From contig JBJOPY010000090.1 of assembly GCA_046050405.1 (NCBI GenBank), forward strand, positions 1 through 7,240: a DNA stretch of 7,240 bases. Direction: 5' to 3'. Positions 1 through 5,916 of this stretch are shown piece after piece; the first letter of the stretch is position 1, and each line of letters starts with the position of its first letter. The translations under genes and the position numbers were made by a program. Under the pieces are notes generated by a model. It was not told where the DNA came from. It was given only the letters and a program-made list of their open reading frames with translations, and ran no database searches. The stretch comes from JADKCL01 sp046050405. Lineage in GTDB: Bacteria > Bacteroidota > Bacteroidia > J057 > JADKCL01.

Positions 1-547
1 CTGAAACCCATTTGAAGAAGCTCCCGAAAGTAGTTGCATCTGTGGTGTCAAGGCTGACGATGTTCGGTGTGATGTCCCTGAGTGCGTCCACCTTGGCCTT
101 CGGCCCTGCGGCACAGGCCACGATATTGCCGAATTGGATGGCCTTGACTTTAGGGACCGCGTCACGGAAGGTCATGAGGTCGGATGGGCTGCCGTCGGTC
201 ATGATGAACAGCAGGGGCATCCAGTCGCCCTTGCGGTCGGCGGTGCTCCTGATGACTTCGCTGTGGACACGCTTCACCAGCAGTTCCAGGGCTTCCCCCA
301 GGTTCGTGGGCCCGCTGTCTGGAACCGGGATCTCAGGCAGCTGGAAGGCATCCAGCTCTGTCAGGGGCACCAGGACCTTGACCTCCCTGTCGAAGGTGAT
401 GATGCTCAGGTGAACGGATTCCAGGGCGAAGGGATCCTGCCGCAGGCTGGAGACCATCGACTCGAGTCCGACCTTGACGGATTCGATGGGCTCGCCGCGC
501 ATCGAGCCGGAGGTATCCAGGAGCAGGTAAACAGGGAGTCGCCGCAT
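1..547 (-). CDS. terY: TerY-like VWA domain protein, second copy, C-terminus cut by window edge
   Basis: The reading frame is open from an ATG at 545-547 to the left edge, giving 182 codons with no stop, so the C-terminus lies outside the window. It begins MRRLPVYLLLDTSGSM and ends in FFKWVS, both TerY-like. The MIDAS metal site of a von Willebrand A fold is complete: D11, S13 and S15 in DTSGSM, T81 in GPTNLGE, and D118 in MTDGSPSD. It is a close paralogue of the neighbouring 569-1207 gene, with roughly 55-60% identity estimated by eye. TerY proteins are cytoplasmic VWA scaffolds of tellurite/stress Ter systems, where they usually occur with a PP2C phosphatase and a kinase. The start lies 21 nt after the upstream stop and has no Shine-Dalgarno, which suggests it depends on the same transcript. 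Family assignment is secure. The exact role and partners are inferred. Confidence 0.88.
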   Translation of the reverse strand, partial: MRRLPVYLLLDTSGSMRGEPIESVKVGLESMVSSLRQDPFALESVHLSIITFDREVKVLVPLTELDAFQLPEIPVPDSGPTNLGEALELLVKRVHSEVIRSTADRKGDWMPLLFIMTDGSPSDLMTFRDAVPKVKAIQFGNIVACAAGPKAKVDALRDITPNIVSLDTTDATTFGSFFKWVS

Positions 548-568
548 CAGGTAGGCACTTCGCGTGGA

Positions 569-1207
569 TTAGACGACAATGTTGATTTCTGGGGGTGGCG
601 GAGGCAGTTCCTGCAGGCCCGCGACTTCCTTGCCGCTTGCCTCGACTTTCTGGCTGCCGGTCGAAATGGAGGCGGAGACCCACTTGAAGAAGGCAGAGAT
701 GGTGCTGCTGTCGGCGGTGTCCAGTGATACGATGTTCTCAGTGATCTGCCGGAGAGAATCGACAGCCGCATTCGTCCCGGCAGCGCAGGCGACGATCATG
801 CCGAATTTTTTCGAGCGGATCGCCGACAGGCCTGCAGCCAGGTCATCGGTCGGTGTACCGTCGGTCATGAGGAAGACGATGGGCTTCCAATCGCCCTTGA
901 CCTCGGCGGTGGTGCGCTGCACCTCGGAATCCACCTTCTGGGAGAGGAGCTTCAGGGCTTCGCCCATGCAAGTCTGCCCCTGTGCCTGGATGTTGGGCAT
1001 TTGGAAACTGGCCAGCTCAGTCAGCGGGACGAGCTGGCGGGCGCCAGTGTCGAACGTGATCACGCTCAAGTACGCCGTTTCCAGTGCATAGGGGTCTTGA
1101 CGGAGTGCAGCCACCAAGGTCTGGACCCCGTTTTTGACGGCTTCGATGGGTTCTCCATACATGGACCCGGAGGTGTCCAGCAGGAGGTAAACCGGTAGTT
1201 TTCTCAT
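569..1207 (-). CDS. terY: TerY-like VWA domain protein, first copy
   Basis: This 212-residue protein matches the TerY group of VWA proteins from tellurium-resistance and stress operons. The MIDAS residues are D11, S13 and S15 (DTSGSM), T79 (GQTCMG) and D116 (MTDG). The VWA fold covers residues 1 to about 180, including IVACAAG at 139-144 and FFKWVSASIS near 173-182. A flexible tail of about 30 residues ends in LPPPPPEINIVV. The polyproline could be a docking peptide for a partner, but that is inference. There is no signal peptide or membrane segment, so it is cytoplasmic. The gap to the upstream terD-like gene is 17 nt, and a GAGGA directly abuts the ATG, too close to be a normal ribosome binding site. 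It sits between two terD-like genes and a second terY-like gene, which supports a Ter function. Metal-dependent scaffolding of a kinase/phosphatase pair is the usual proposal for the family. Confidence 0.92.
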   Translation of the reverse strand: MRKLPVYLLLDTSGSMYGEPIEAVKNGVQTLVAALRQDPYALETAYLSVITFDTGARQLVPLTELASFQMPNIQAQGQTCMGEALKLLSQKVDSEVQRTTAEVKGDWKPIVFLMTDGTPTDDLAAGLSAIRSKKFGMIVACAAGTNAAVDSLRQITENIVSLDTADSSTISAFFKWVSASISTGSQKVEASGKEVAGLQELPPPPPEINIVV

Positions 1208-1224
1208 TCCTCGATCAGGATAAC

Positions 1225-1878
1225 TTATACATAGCTTTTAAGAATTTCCACGAAGGAATCCGCGTAATACGCGTTCCCGGTGGCACGGAACTTCCAATCT
1301 CCGTCCTTGCGATAGACTTCGCCGAAGATCATGGAGCATTGGTTGTCATAGCTGGGGTCATCGCTCAATCCGTAGCGGGCGATTTCCTTGCCTTTGGCAT
1401 CCACTGCACGGATGAAGGCATTGTCGATGAGGCCGAAATGCTGATTCTTCTGGCGGCCTTGGTAAATGCACACGAGGAAGACGATCTTCGTGTACTGTGC
1501 CGGCAATTCATTCAGCTTGACGATGATGCGTTCGTCATCGCCACCGACCCCTCCCTTCAGCTCATCGCCGGTGTGCCAGATTGTGCCGGAGGGGTGGCGG
1601 AGGTTGTTGAAGAACACGATGTCGGAATCGACCAATCCGATTTTTCGACCGCCCCCCAGGTCGCGCTCATGGCCAAAATTGCGTACTTTGTCTTGGTCGT
1701 CGAGCAGGAATGCCATTGCATCCAGGTCAAAGTCTGGCTCTTCGGAGCCAAATATCTTGCCGAGGAAGCCCTTCTTCTTTTGGCGGACCTTCCATCCCAG
1801 ACCGATGGTGACCATGGACAGGTCATTGACGTTCTTGTCAAGGTTGATGGTCTGCCCTTTCGTGAGATTGATAGCCAT
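1225..1878 (-). CDS. TerD-family protein, long form with insertions
   Basis: This 217-residue protein opens with MAINLTKGQTINLDK and carries the TerD signatures: GLGW (26-29), DFDLDAMAFLL (49-59), FFNNL (89-93), WHTGDE (101-106), GGDDERI (112-118) and a C-terminal EVYRKDGDWKF (187-197). TerD domains bind calcium through acidic loops, and the DLDA and DD-E clusters are present. It is longer than the roughly 190 residues of typical TerD because of a lysine/glycine-rich insert at about 34-48 and a second insert at about 68-85. There are no membrane segments, and the protein is cytoplasmic. It lies 30 nt after the upstream terD-like gene and 17 nt before terY, as the second gene of the operon. 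No Shine-Dalgarno is visible. The leader reads AAAATATACACA just before ATG. I cannot assign it to TerZ, TerE or another named paralogue, so I give no symbol. It probably acts with its neighbours in tellurite or oxidative/envelope stress tolerance. Confidence 0.9.
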   Translation of the reverse strand: MAINLTKGQTINLDKNVNDLSMVTIGLGWKVRQKKKGFLGKIFGSEEPDFDLDAMAFLLDDQDKVRNFGHERDLGGGRKIGLVDSDIVFFNNLRHPSGTIWHTGDELKGGVGGDDERIIVKLNELPAQYTKIVFLVCIYQGRQKNQHFGLIDNAFIRAVDAKGKEIARYGLSDDPSYDNQCSMIFGEVYRKDGDWKFRATGNAYYADSFVEILKSYV

Positions 1879-1908
1879 TGTGTATATTTTGAAGAGTGGA
1901 ACTAGATG

Positions 1909-2460
1909 TCAGTTGTAAATGTTCAGATATCCTGCCAATCCGCCCCGGTTTCCGGTCCCCATGGCCTCGAACCGCCACTCCCTGTCGCGACGGTAAAAGC
2001 GGCCGATGGTCACGGCAGTTTCGATGGAGAAGTCCTCGCTCAGTTCGTACCGCATCATCTCTGCCTGCGTCACCTGATCGATGACGCGGATGTAGGCATC
2101 CTTCACCTGTCCGAAGTTTTGCCCGATTTTTTCTGCATCATGGATGGTCACCACGAAGATGAGCTCCTCGATGCGGGGATCCACCTTGTCGAGGTCCACG
2201 CTGATGGTTTCCTCATCCTCATCGTCCCCGGAGGCGCGTTGAACATCGCCGGTATGCTGGACGGCACCATCCGGGGATTGGAGGTTGTTGTAGAAGATAA
2301 AAAACTCGTCTTCCGGGAGCTTCCCGTTCTTTCCCACCATGAAGACGGATGCGTCCAGGTCAGCTTCCTTGCCTAAAACGGCGGGCTTCCAGCCCAGGCC
2401 CACATCGACCTTGCTCAACCCTACATTGATCCGCTGTCCTTTTTGGAGATTGATCGCCAT
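1909..2460 (-). CDS. terD: TerD-family protein, canonical form, first gene of the Ter operon
   Basis: This 183-residue protein closely follows classical TerD. It has MAINLQKGQ at the start, GLGW (21-24), DLDASVFMVG (34-43), FIFYNNLQSPDGAVQHTGD (54-72), an acidic DDEDEET run (79-85), FVVTIHDA (102-109), FGQVKDAYIR (116-125), RYELSED (137-143) and EWRF-AMG-G--GGLA (161-176). The acidic loops are the calcium-binding sites of this family. An in-frame ATG at 2535 would add 25 residues. I prefer 2460 because the sequence there starts MAIN, exactly like the paralogue at 1878. It heads the leftward operon terD-terD-terY-terY and is divergent from the VIT-family transporter, with 321 nt between starts. 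The protein is cytoplasmic. The likely role is tellurite or general stress response. Family identity is very secure, but the physiological trigger is unknown. Confidence 0.93.
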   Translation of the reverse strand: MAINLQKGQRINVGLSKVDVGLGWKPAVLGKEADLDASVFMVGKNGKLPEDEFFIFYNNLQSPDGAVQHTGDVQRASGDDEDEETISVDLDKVDPRIEELIFVVTIHDAEKIGQNFGQVKDAYIRVIDQVTQAEMMRYELSEDFSIETAVTIGRFYRRDREWRFEAMGTGNRGGLAGYLNIYN

Positions 2461-2781
2461 AACATACTGTACTTTAAGGGATTCACCATCAGAGAACTTA
2501 TACCATCCAAGGCCACCAGTGCGTGCCCAGCACACATTTCGCGTACAGGGTGCACTCGTGGGCTGGGAAAATTAAGAAATTTTCGAGGATTGCAAGGATT
2601 GGGGCCTGGCAAAAGTTTTGGGAGGCGGGTCCAGGGTTCGCTGGAATCGATCCAGATTCCGATCCTGTGTCCGATGGATTTGCCATCCCGCAATCCAGTT
2701 CACCTGGCTTTCATTTTTGGATGCCGCCACGAAATTCTTCTAAAAAACACTAGATTGCGGCGGCAAAATACAAAATCTGAA
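2461..2781. promoter_or_regulatory. Divergent intergenic region between terD and the VIT-family gene
   Basis: These 321 nt must hold the promoters for the leftward Ter operon and the rightward transporter. I see no convincing gene. The longer reading frames through here are only upstream extensions of the flanking genes. Inverted repeats are present: GGAATC/GATTCC at 2643-2648 and 2655-2660, GATGG/CCATC at 2673-2677 and 2683-2687, and CCGCAATC/GATTGCGG at 2688-2695 and 2753-2760. The last repeat ends about 21 nt before the transporter ATG. The leader before that ATG is A-rich with no Shine-Dalgarno. I could not place a good Bacteroidota-type promoter (TTTG, then TAnnTTTG) on either strand. 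Confidence 0.5.
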
Positions 2782-3489
2782 ATGGCGCACCATCATCCAC
2801 ACGTAGAAGACCACCTGAAAAGTTCGGAGTTCATCACGGATATCGTGATCGGAATGTCTGACGGGCTCACCGTCCCGTTTGCACTGGCGGCGGGGCTGAG
2901 CGGAGCAGTCGGCAGCAATGGCGTGATCCTCACCGCAGGGATCGCGGAGATCGTGGCGGGCTCGATCGCCATGGGCCTCGGGGGATACCTCGCAGGCAAG
3001 ACGGAGCAGGAACATTATGCTTCCGAGCTGAGGCGTGAATACGACGAGGTGGAGCGGCTGCCCGAAAGGGAAAAACAGGAGGTGCGTGAAATCTTCGCCG
3101 AAATGGGATTGAATGCCCAGATCCAGGAGACGATCGTGGAGGAAATGGTGAAGGACAAGGACAAATGGGTGTCCTTCATGATGAAATATGAGCTCGGACT
3201 CGAGCCACCGCACGTCAACCGTGCCCGCAACTCTGCCTTGACGATCGGAATCGCCTACATTGCCGGCGGATTGATTCCCCTGCTGGGGTATATTCTCACC
3301 AGCACTCCGATGCAGGGATTGCTGTCTTCAGCCATCTTGACGGTGATTTGCCTGTTCATTTTCGGGTATTTCAAGAGCAAGATCACTGGACAGCACCCGA
3401 TCCAGGGTGCATTCAAGGTCACCGGGGTCGGCGTGGCGGCAGCGGGCGTGGCTTTCCTGATCGCAAAGCTGATCGGCGGAGCCTTATAG
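2782..3489 (+). CDS. VIT1/CCC1-family iron/manganese transporter
   Basis: This 235-residue inner-membrane protein of the vacuolar iron transporter family exports or sequesters Fe(II) or Mn(II) from the cytoplasm, probably by proton exchange. About five membrane segments are visible, near residues 17-40, 46-71, 150-172, 177-197 and 208-232. A charged cytoplasmic helical insert of about 75 residues lies between the second and third. The family's ion-path residues are present: D27 (SDGLTVPFALAAG), E56 and M64 (AEIVAGSIAMGLGGYLAG). The insert is rich in glutamates, including E86, E89, E97 and E100, and is followed by M133 and E137 (MMKYE). These match the metal-binding domain of plant VIT1. The N-terminus has histidines at 3-5 and 7. 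I chose the ATG at 2782 because homology starts there. An upstream in-frame ATG at 2443 would add 113 unlikely residues that overlap terD. It is transcribed divergently from the Ter operon. The metal specificity cannot be read from sequence. Confidence 0.9.
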   Translation: MAHHHPHVEDHLKSSEFITDIVIGMSDGLTVPFALAAGLSGAVGSNGVILTAGIAEIVAGSIAMGLGGYLAGKTEQEHYASELRREYDEVERLPEREKQEVREIFAEMGLNAQIQETIVEEMVKDKDKWVSFMMKYELGLEPPHVNRARNSALTIGIAYIAGGLIPLLGYILTSTPMQGLLSSAILTVICLFIFGYFKSKITGQHPIQGAFKVTGVGVAAAGVAFLIAKLIGGAL

Positions 3490-3640
3490 CCGCCTGTCCT
3501 TGCGGCCAGTCGAATCCTGGGCGGGCAGATGCATCTTCGGCAACGGCTTCAATGGGCAGCAGGTGGGTGCAGAATGCCCGCGCGTGTCCCTGGCAGGAGT
3601 TCTTCCGTCGCAAGCGCACCGGAAGTCGCTTTCACCTGAA

Positions 3641-3677
3641 AACGAGAAGTCCCGGGAGTATCCCGGGACTTCTCGTT
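3641..3677. terminator. Bidirectional intrinsic terminator between convergent genes
   Basis: A perfect 17-bp inverted repeat, AACGAGAAGTCCCGGGA at 3641-3657 with its exact complement at 3661-3677, encloses a 3-nt loop. It lies 151 nt after the VIT-family stop and 23 nt beyond the methyltransferase stop, between the two convergent genes. In the minus direction the stem runs into a short TTTT. In the plus direction the T content is poor. It therefore looks like a good terminator for the methyltransferase and a possible one for the transporter. Confidence 0.8.
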
Positions 3678-3700
3678 CAATATGGCTGGCCGCATACCGC

Positions 3701-4678
3701 TCAATGGATGCGCTCGAAGACGAAACGGAAGTGGTCGAACAGCTCCCGCTCGAAGCAGCGGCGATTGGGGGCATATTTCAGGAAGGAAGCAACATAGCGG
3801 AACTCCTTGTCAGTAAGATATTTCGGCAGCATGGTGAGGTAGTACCAGTACTTTTTCCACCCGAATTTCTTGTAAGCTGCCGTCCATCGACGGTTGGTTT
3901 CCACATAGTCCAGCCTTCCGCTGCTATGCTCGATGAGCTTGAAGCGCTTGGAGGCGTACCGGATGATGTCCTCGTCCATGTATGGGAGCCATGACATGGG
4001 AAACTGCTTCACCATCAGGGCCATCGTGAATTCGTCGGAGTCCGTGGGAGCATTGATGTCCCATGTTTCCCTCGGGATGATTTTCCGTCCGAAAGTCATT
4101 GTCTGCATGTAGTGGCGGCCACCGATGGGAAGGAGGTCCGCAACCATGTCAAACCATTTCGTATAGACCTCTTCCTGCTTTCCTGCGAGGAATTCTTCGT
4201 AGCTCAGGACATGGTCGAAGCTGCCGGAAGCGGTCACGGCATCGAAGATCCCGAAATCCTGGGGGGTCACGGTGCGCATGTCCTTGAGATGCACATTCAG
4301 TCCTGTCTCCTTGCAGTGCTTGTATTGGCCTTCGGCCAACACCACCCCCGTCTCCTTGATTTTGTACTTGGTTTTCAGATACTGCAGGATTCCTCCCCAT
4401 CCACAGCCAAGATCCAGGACCTTGCTGCCTTCATGAATGTTGCACATTTTGGCGATGTAGTCGCACTTTGCATTCTGGGCTTCCTCGAGTGTCATCGAGA
4501 AGTCGCCCATGAATCTGGCGTTGCTGAAATGCGCGTTCTTCCCGAGACTCAGCTGGAAGATTTTGTCCGGAACCGTGTAACAAAAGTCAAGCTCTTCCTT
4601 CTTGGTCTTGATGTAGTGGACACCTGGACTCTTCGAGGTGTCATTCGTAGGTTTTAAGACTGTCTCTGTCTCGGCCAT
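3701..4678 (-). CDS. CFA-synthase-like SAM-dependent methyltransferase
   Basis: This is a 325-residue class I methyltransferase of the cyclopropane-fatty-acid synthase/mycolic acid methyltransferase superfamily. The SAM site is VLDLGCGWGG at 87-96. Later family blocks include SGSFDHVLSYEEF (151-163, where CFA enzymes have S-G-FEHV), KQFPMSWLP (224-232) and LDYVETNRRW (256-265, matching the DY-TL-W block with its active-site tyrosine, Y258). The YSCAYF block of true CFA synthases reads FSNARF (51-56), so the bicarbonate-binding cysteine is replaced by asparagine. The product may therefore be a methylated or otherwise altered lipid rather than a cyclopropane. This is inference. The protein is shorter than E. 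coli Cfa (about 380 residues). There is no signal peptide. I start at the ATG at 4678 behind the A/T-rich leader ATACTTAATTAAA. An in-frame ATG at 4711 would add 11 residues. It appears monocistronic, with a hairpin terminator just beyond its stop. Confidence 0.82.
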   Translation of the reverse strand: MAETETVLKPTNDTSKSPGVHYIKTKKEELDFCYTVPDKIFQLSLGKNAHFSNARFMGDFSMTLEEAQNAKCDYIAKMCNIHEGSKVLDLGCGWGGILQYLKTKYKIKETGVVLAEGQYKHCKETGLNVHLKDMRTVTPQDFGIFDAVTASGSFDHVLSYEEFLAGKQEEVYTKWFDMVADLLPIGGRHYMQTMTFGRKIIPRETWDINAPTDSDEFTMALMVKQFPMSWLPYMDEDIIRYASKRFKLIEHSSGRLDYVETNRRWTAAYKKFGWKKYWYYLTMLPKYLTDKEFRYVASFLKYAPNRRCFERELFDHFRFVFERIH

Positions 4679-5043
4679 TTTAATTAAGTATATGTTTCTG
4701 ACTAACCACAATGAATCGATTCTGAGAGAACCGATCCATTGGCGAATTTAGGTAAAAAATGAAACATGGGGCGCATATCGATGAGAATTCTTGGCGGAAT
4801 CCCTCCAGGATCCATGCGGGAGGGTTGCTGTAAAGACACTTAATAGAGGCTGAATTCCTGGCTCAACAGGTTTTTCCGGCCTTCAACCATGCAGGAAGCA
4901 GGCATGCGGAAGGGATCCCATTCAGCGGATGGTGGGCTGGAAGGCCATCCAGCTGCCTCGGGAATGTGGAAAACCAAGTCGCCGGTCATTGGCAAGTTTC
5001 TCCGAAATTGCACTCCCTAGGAAGAGCGTCAAGTCTTTCGGAA
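4679..5043. promoter_or_regulatory. Divergent intergenic region between the methyltransferase and mobA
   Basis: These 365 nt carry no recognisable gene and should hold promoters for both neighbours. On the methyltransferase side, the minus strand of 4743-4750 reads TAAATTCG, one base away from the Bacteroidota -7 element TAnnTTTG, but no matching -33 element is clear. A palindrome, GAATCGATTC, lies at 4713-4722. A small hairpin, CCCTCC/GGAGGG, occupies 4801-4806 and 4819-4824. A 43-codon ATG frame at 4889-5020 has no recognisable features. I see no molybdenum-cofactor riboswitch, although I cannot fold the RNA here. Confidence 0.45.
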
Positions 5044-5628
5044 ATGGAAAACAGGATCGGAAGCATCATATTGGCAGGCGGCAGGAGTACCCGGATGGGC
5101 GCTGAGAAAGGGTTGGTGGAATTCAATGGAAAGCCCATGGTCCTGCATGTATTGGATTGTATCCAGCATATCACGCCGGACATTCTCATCGTGGCGAATG
5201 ATCCGGCTTACCTGCAATTCGGGTATCCAGTCCAAGCGGATGAAACCAAGGGGGCTGGCCCGCTCTCGGGACTTGTCTCTGGAATTCGCCACTCGCATCA
5301 CCATTTGAACCTGGTGCTGCCTTGCGACATGCCACTCATCGATGAAGGGTTGCTGCATTGGATGGTCGAAGGCTATGCGGACCAGGCCGCAGCCGTGCTC
5401 ATCTTGGATGACCGCATCCAGCCACTCATCGGTCTGTACCATCGCAGGGCCTTGCCCGTCCTGGAACGGATGCTCGCCGCCCGGCAACTGAGGATGCGAA
5501 GCGTAGTCATGGAGCTGAAGGCGGCAGTTCTGGATCCTGGAAGGTTCATGCAGGGGTTTGATCCGAAGGGGATGCGAAATTTCAATTCCAGAGCCGAGAT
5601 CGATGCATATTTGCAGGAGGCCCGATGA
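5044..5628 (+). CDS. mobA: Molybdenum cofactor guanylyltransferase MobA
   Basis: This 194-residue cytoplasmic nucleotidyltransferase links GMP from GTP to Mo-molybdopterin, forming the bis-MGD or MGD cofactor of DMSO-reductase-family enzymes. The Rossmann-like GTP site is clear: ILAGGRSTRMGAEKG at 9-23, with K22 in the usual lysine position. GPLSGL follows at 72-77 and the Mg-binding PCDMP at 93-97, with D95. QPLIGLYHR (126-134) and the C-terminal NFNSRAEI (179-186) also fit the family, although the canonical N-NTPEDL ending is altered. Length is normal. I start at the ATG at 5044 (MENRIGSIILAGG). An in-frame ATG at 4966 would add 26 residues with no homology. It is the first gene of the cofactor operon and overlaps moaD by ATGA. 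Confidence 0.93.
   Translation: MENRIGSIILAGGRSTRMGAEKGLVEFNGKPMVLHVLDCIQHITPDILIVANDPAYLQFGYPVQADETKGAGPLSGLVSGIRHSHHHLNLVLPCDMPLIDEGLLHWMVEGYADQAAAVLILDDRIQPLIGLYHRRALPVLERMLAARQLRMRSVVMELKAAVLDPGRFMQGFDPKGMRNFNSRAEIDAYLQEAR
5615..5620 (+). promoter_or_regulatory. AGGAGG ribosome binding site for moaD inside the mobA end
   Basis: A perfect AGGAGG lies 4 nt before the moaD ATG at 5625, within the last codons of mobA. It is the only strong Shine-Dalgarno sequence before any gene in this window. It fits translational coupling across the ATGA stop/start overlap. The motif also encodes the Gln-Glu stretch of MobA, so it may be coincidental. Confidence 0.5.
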
Positions 5629-5864
5629 AGATCCGACTCAGATATTTCGGCATGATCGCGACCAGGCTTGGCAAGACTGCCGAGGAGGTGGTGTATGAAG
5701 GCGAAGGAATGCAAATTGACTTGCGGGCCTGGCTGCTGCGCTTGCACCCTGAGCTTGCGGAGGCTGAGTGGAAGATCGCTGTGGATCAAAACATCGTGGA
5801 AGGGCCCTGTTTCATTCAAGCGTCATCGGAGGTCGTGCTGCTGCCTCCCTTTGCAGGTGGATGA
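5625..5864 (+). CDS. moaD: Molybdopterin synthase small subunit MoaD
   Basis: This 79-residue ubiquitin-fold sulfur carrier starts MKIRLRYFGMIAT and ends PPFAGG. The C-terminal Gly-Gly (78-79) is the site that is adenylylated by MoeB and turned into a thiocarboxylate. That thiocarboxylate donates sulfur to precursor Z inside the MoaE active site. The length and the VVLLPPFAGG ending are typical. The ATG overlaps the mobA stop as ATGA and follows AGGAGG, which suggests coupled translation. Its partner moaE follows after 52 nt, so both subunits are encoded together. No activating enzyme (MoeB) is in the window and it must be encoded elsewhere. Identification is secure because of the GG end and the operon context. 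Confidence 0.92.
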   Translation: MKIRLRYFGMIATRLGKTAEEVVYEGEGMQIDLRAWLLRLHPELAEAEWKIAVDQNIVEGPCFIQASSEVVLLPPFAGG

Positions 5865-5916
5865 AAAGGCCGAGGCCAACTGCCAAATTATAAGGGGGAC
5901 ATTGCTCGTGTAAAGC

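Noticed and set aside
333..1091. Overlapping frames opposite the terY genes (for example 579-1091 plus, 333-683 minus)
   Set aside because: They are shadows of two clear VWA-coding genes, and their translations have no protein-like motifs.
2443..2781. Long N-terminal extension of the VIT-family gene from an ATG at 2443
   Set aside because: It would overlap the terD start on the other strand, adds 113 residues with no transporter features, and homology begins at the ATG at 2782.
2461..2781. yybP-ykoY manganese riboswitch upstream of the transporter
   Set aside because: The conserved purine-rich core motifs of that class are not visible, and the stems present are short and differently arranged.
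4713..4722. GAATCGATTC palindrome as an operator for the methyltransferase
   Set aside because: A single 10-bp palindrome in about 365 nt is not far from chance, and no second copy is present.
4889..5020. 43-codon open frame upstream of mobA
   Set aside because: It has no ribosome binding site, no recognisable motif and no supporting context. Frames of this length are expected by chance.
4679..5043. Molybdenum cofactor riboswitch before mobA
   Set aside because: I see no long paired helices of the expected layout. A covariance-model search would settle it.
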